64,000 bases of DNA from Palsa-506 sp963755815 (GTDB taxonomy: Bacteria; Actinomycetota; Actinomycetes; Streptosporangiales; Streptosporangiaceae), in assembly GCA_963755815.1 (NCBI GenBank), contig CAVWLF010000018.1:57399-121398 (forward strand), given 5' to 3'. The position numbers and the translations under genes were made by a program. Positions 63,318-64,000 of this stretch are shown here, piece after piece. Position 1 is the first letter of the stretch. Each line of letters starts with the position of its first letter. The notes below the pieces were generated by a model. That model saw only the letters and a program-made list of their open reading frames with translations. It was not told where the DNA came from and ran no database searches.

Positions 63318-64000
63318 GTGGCGGTTGAGGCGGTCATCTTCGACTGGGGCGGGACGCTCACGCCCTGGCACACCGTCGATCACGAGGCGCTCTGGGGCGC
63401 GGTCTGCGCGAGTCACCTGCCGGCCGGGCAGGCGGCGGCGGCCGCGGTCGCCATCCTCGCGGCCGAGCAGGAGATGTGGCTGACGGCTGAGCGCGAGCAC
63501 CGGAGTTCGACCATCGACATGGTTTTCGAGCGGGCCGGGGTGGCTTCGACCGCCGAGTTCCTGGCCAGCTACTCGCGCGCATGGGAGCCGCACACCTGGA
63601 CCGATCCGGACGCGGCCGGCCTGCTCGCCAGCCTCCGTGAGCGGGGCATCAGGATCGGCGTCCTGTCGAACACGATGTGGCCGCGGAGCTGGCACGAGGA
63701 GATCTTCCGCCGGGACGGGATACTCGACCTGATCGACGGCGCTGTCTACAGCAGCGAGATTGACTGGACTAAGCCGCACCCGGAGGCGTTCCGCGCCGCG
63801 ATGGCCGCCGTCGGCGTCAGCGACCCGGCCCGCTGCGTCTTCGTCGGCGACCGGCCCTTCGATGACGTGCACGGAGCCAAGAGCGCTGGCCTGCGCGCGG
63901 TCCTGATCCCGCACAGCGACGTGCCGTCCTTCGACGGCGCGGAGCCGGACGCGGTCATCCACCGGCTGTCCGACCTGACCTCGGTGATCGACACCTGGTA
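63318..64000 (+). CDS. HAD-family hydrolase, copy 2 (C-terminus outside window)
   Basis: At least 227 residues from GTG 63318. Motifs VIFDWGGTL (Asp9), VLSNTM, TKPHPE, VGDRPFDD as in copy 1; two residues differ (S/A near 36 and R/S near 195). The second Asp of the usual DxD motif is Gly, a known variant of this subgroup. The window ends at the unit boundary, so it is unknown whether it has its original end or is fused to another P450. Confidence 0.88.
   Translation, partial: MAVEAVIFDWGGTLTPWHTVDHEALWGAVCASHLPAGQAAAAAVAILAAEQEMWLTAEREHRSSTIDMVFERAGVASTAEFLASYSRAWEPHTWTDPDAAGLLASLRERGIRIGVLSNTMWPRSWHEEIFRRDGILDLIDGAVYSSEIDWTKPHPEAFRAAMAAVGVSDPARCVFVGDRPFDDVHGAKSAGLRAVLIPHSDVPSFDGAEPDAVIHRLSDLTSVIDTW

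Larger units (their letters stand above)
58097..64000. repeat. Tandem duplication, unit 2 (ends with the window)
   Basis: Second copy of the 5.9-kb unit. Base 64000 corresponds to 58096, the last base of unit 1, so the window ends exactly at a unit boundary. What follows (a third unit, or the original end of the HAD gene) cannot be seen. Confidence 0.95.

Overview
The window is very GC-rich, with many GTG starts, strong purine-rich ribosome sites and actinobacterial families: a lexA/chiZ-like/nrdR-nrdJ neighbourhood, Ku plus a stand-alone LigD polymerase, DUF3618, and a B12-dependent ribonucleotide reductase. It is best read as chromosomal DNA of a high-GC actinomycete. The genus cannot be named from sequence alone. 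No tRNA, rRNA, CRISPR array or complete insertion sequence was seen.

Layout. 1-4.7 kb: phosphate uptake (PiT, cut by the window edge), polyphosphate kinase 2, a RIO kinase and an HtrA-type protease. 4.7-5.0 kb: four tandem RNA-hairpin repeats and a strong terminator. 5.1-7.4 kb: an SGNH hydrolase and a LigD polymerase-domain protein. 7.4-13.2 kb: a three-gene surface block, in which a giant three-domain peptidoglycan hydrolase with a His/Gly repeat is flanked by two membrane-anchored proteins of unknown function. 13.2-21.4 kb: single metabolic and regulatory genes, Ku, and a histone-deacetylase-fold enzyme. 21.6-27.3 kb: a complete oligopeptide-type ABC importer, followed by two peptidase/hydrolase genes that suit peptide scavenging. 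31.7-36.8 kb: a glutamine amidotransferase, a LmbE deacetylase, a Fic protein with its own operator, a first LexA, a methyltransferase and gene debris. 36.8-45.9 kb: a metallo-hydrolase, NrdJ carrying a mini-intein, NrdR, a TauD-type dioxygenase, a DUF899 protein with twin operators, and a divergent LysM/LexA pair with two SOS boxes. 46-51.4 kb: asparaginase and LeuRS (the latter behind a leucine-leader attenuator), an AlkB-like oxygenase and an RlmA-like methyltransferase.

52.2-64.0 kb is a tandem duplication of a 5.9-kb unit: P450, pterin dehydratase (PCD), gcvT, gcvH, a fold-III PLP enzyme, DUF3618 and a HAD hydrolase. The copies differ by a few amino acids per gene and by visibly more in non-coding DNA. 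The junction fuses HAD in frame to the second P450. The window ends exactly at the end of the second unit.

Several genes (the large hydrolase, maf, asparaginase, the 3' end of dppD and a small membrane ORF) are broken by single-base frameshifts in G/C runs. Base-level errors must therefore be excluded before calling them pseudogenes.
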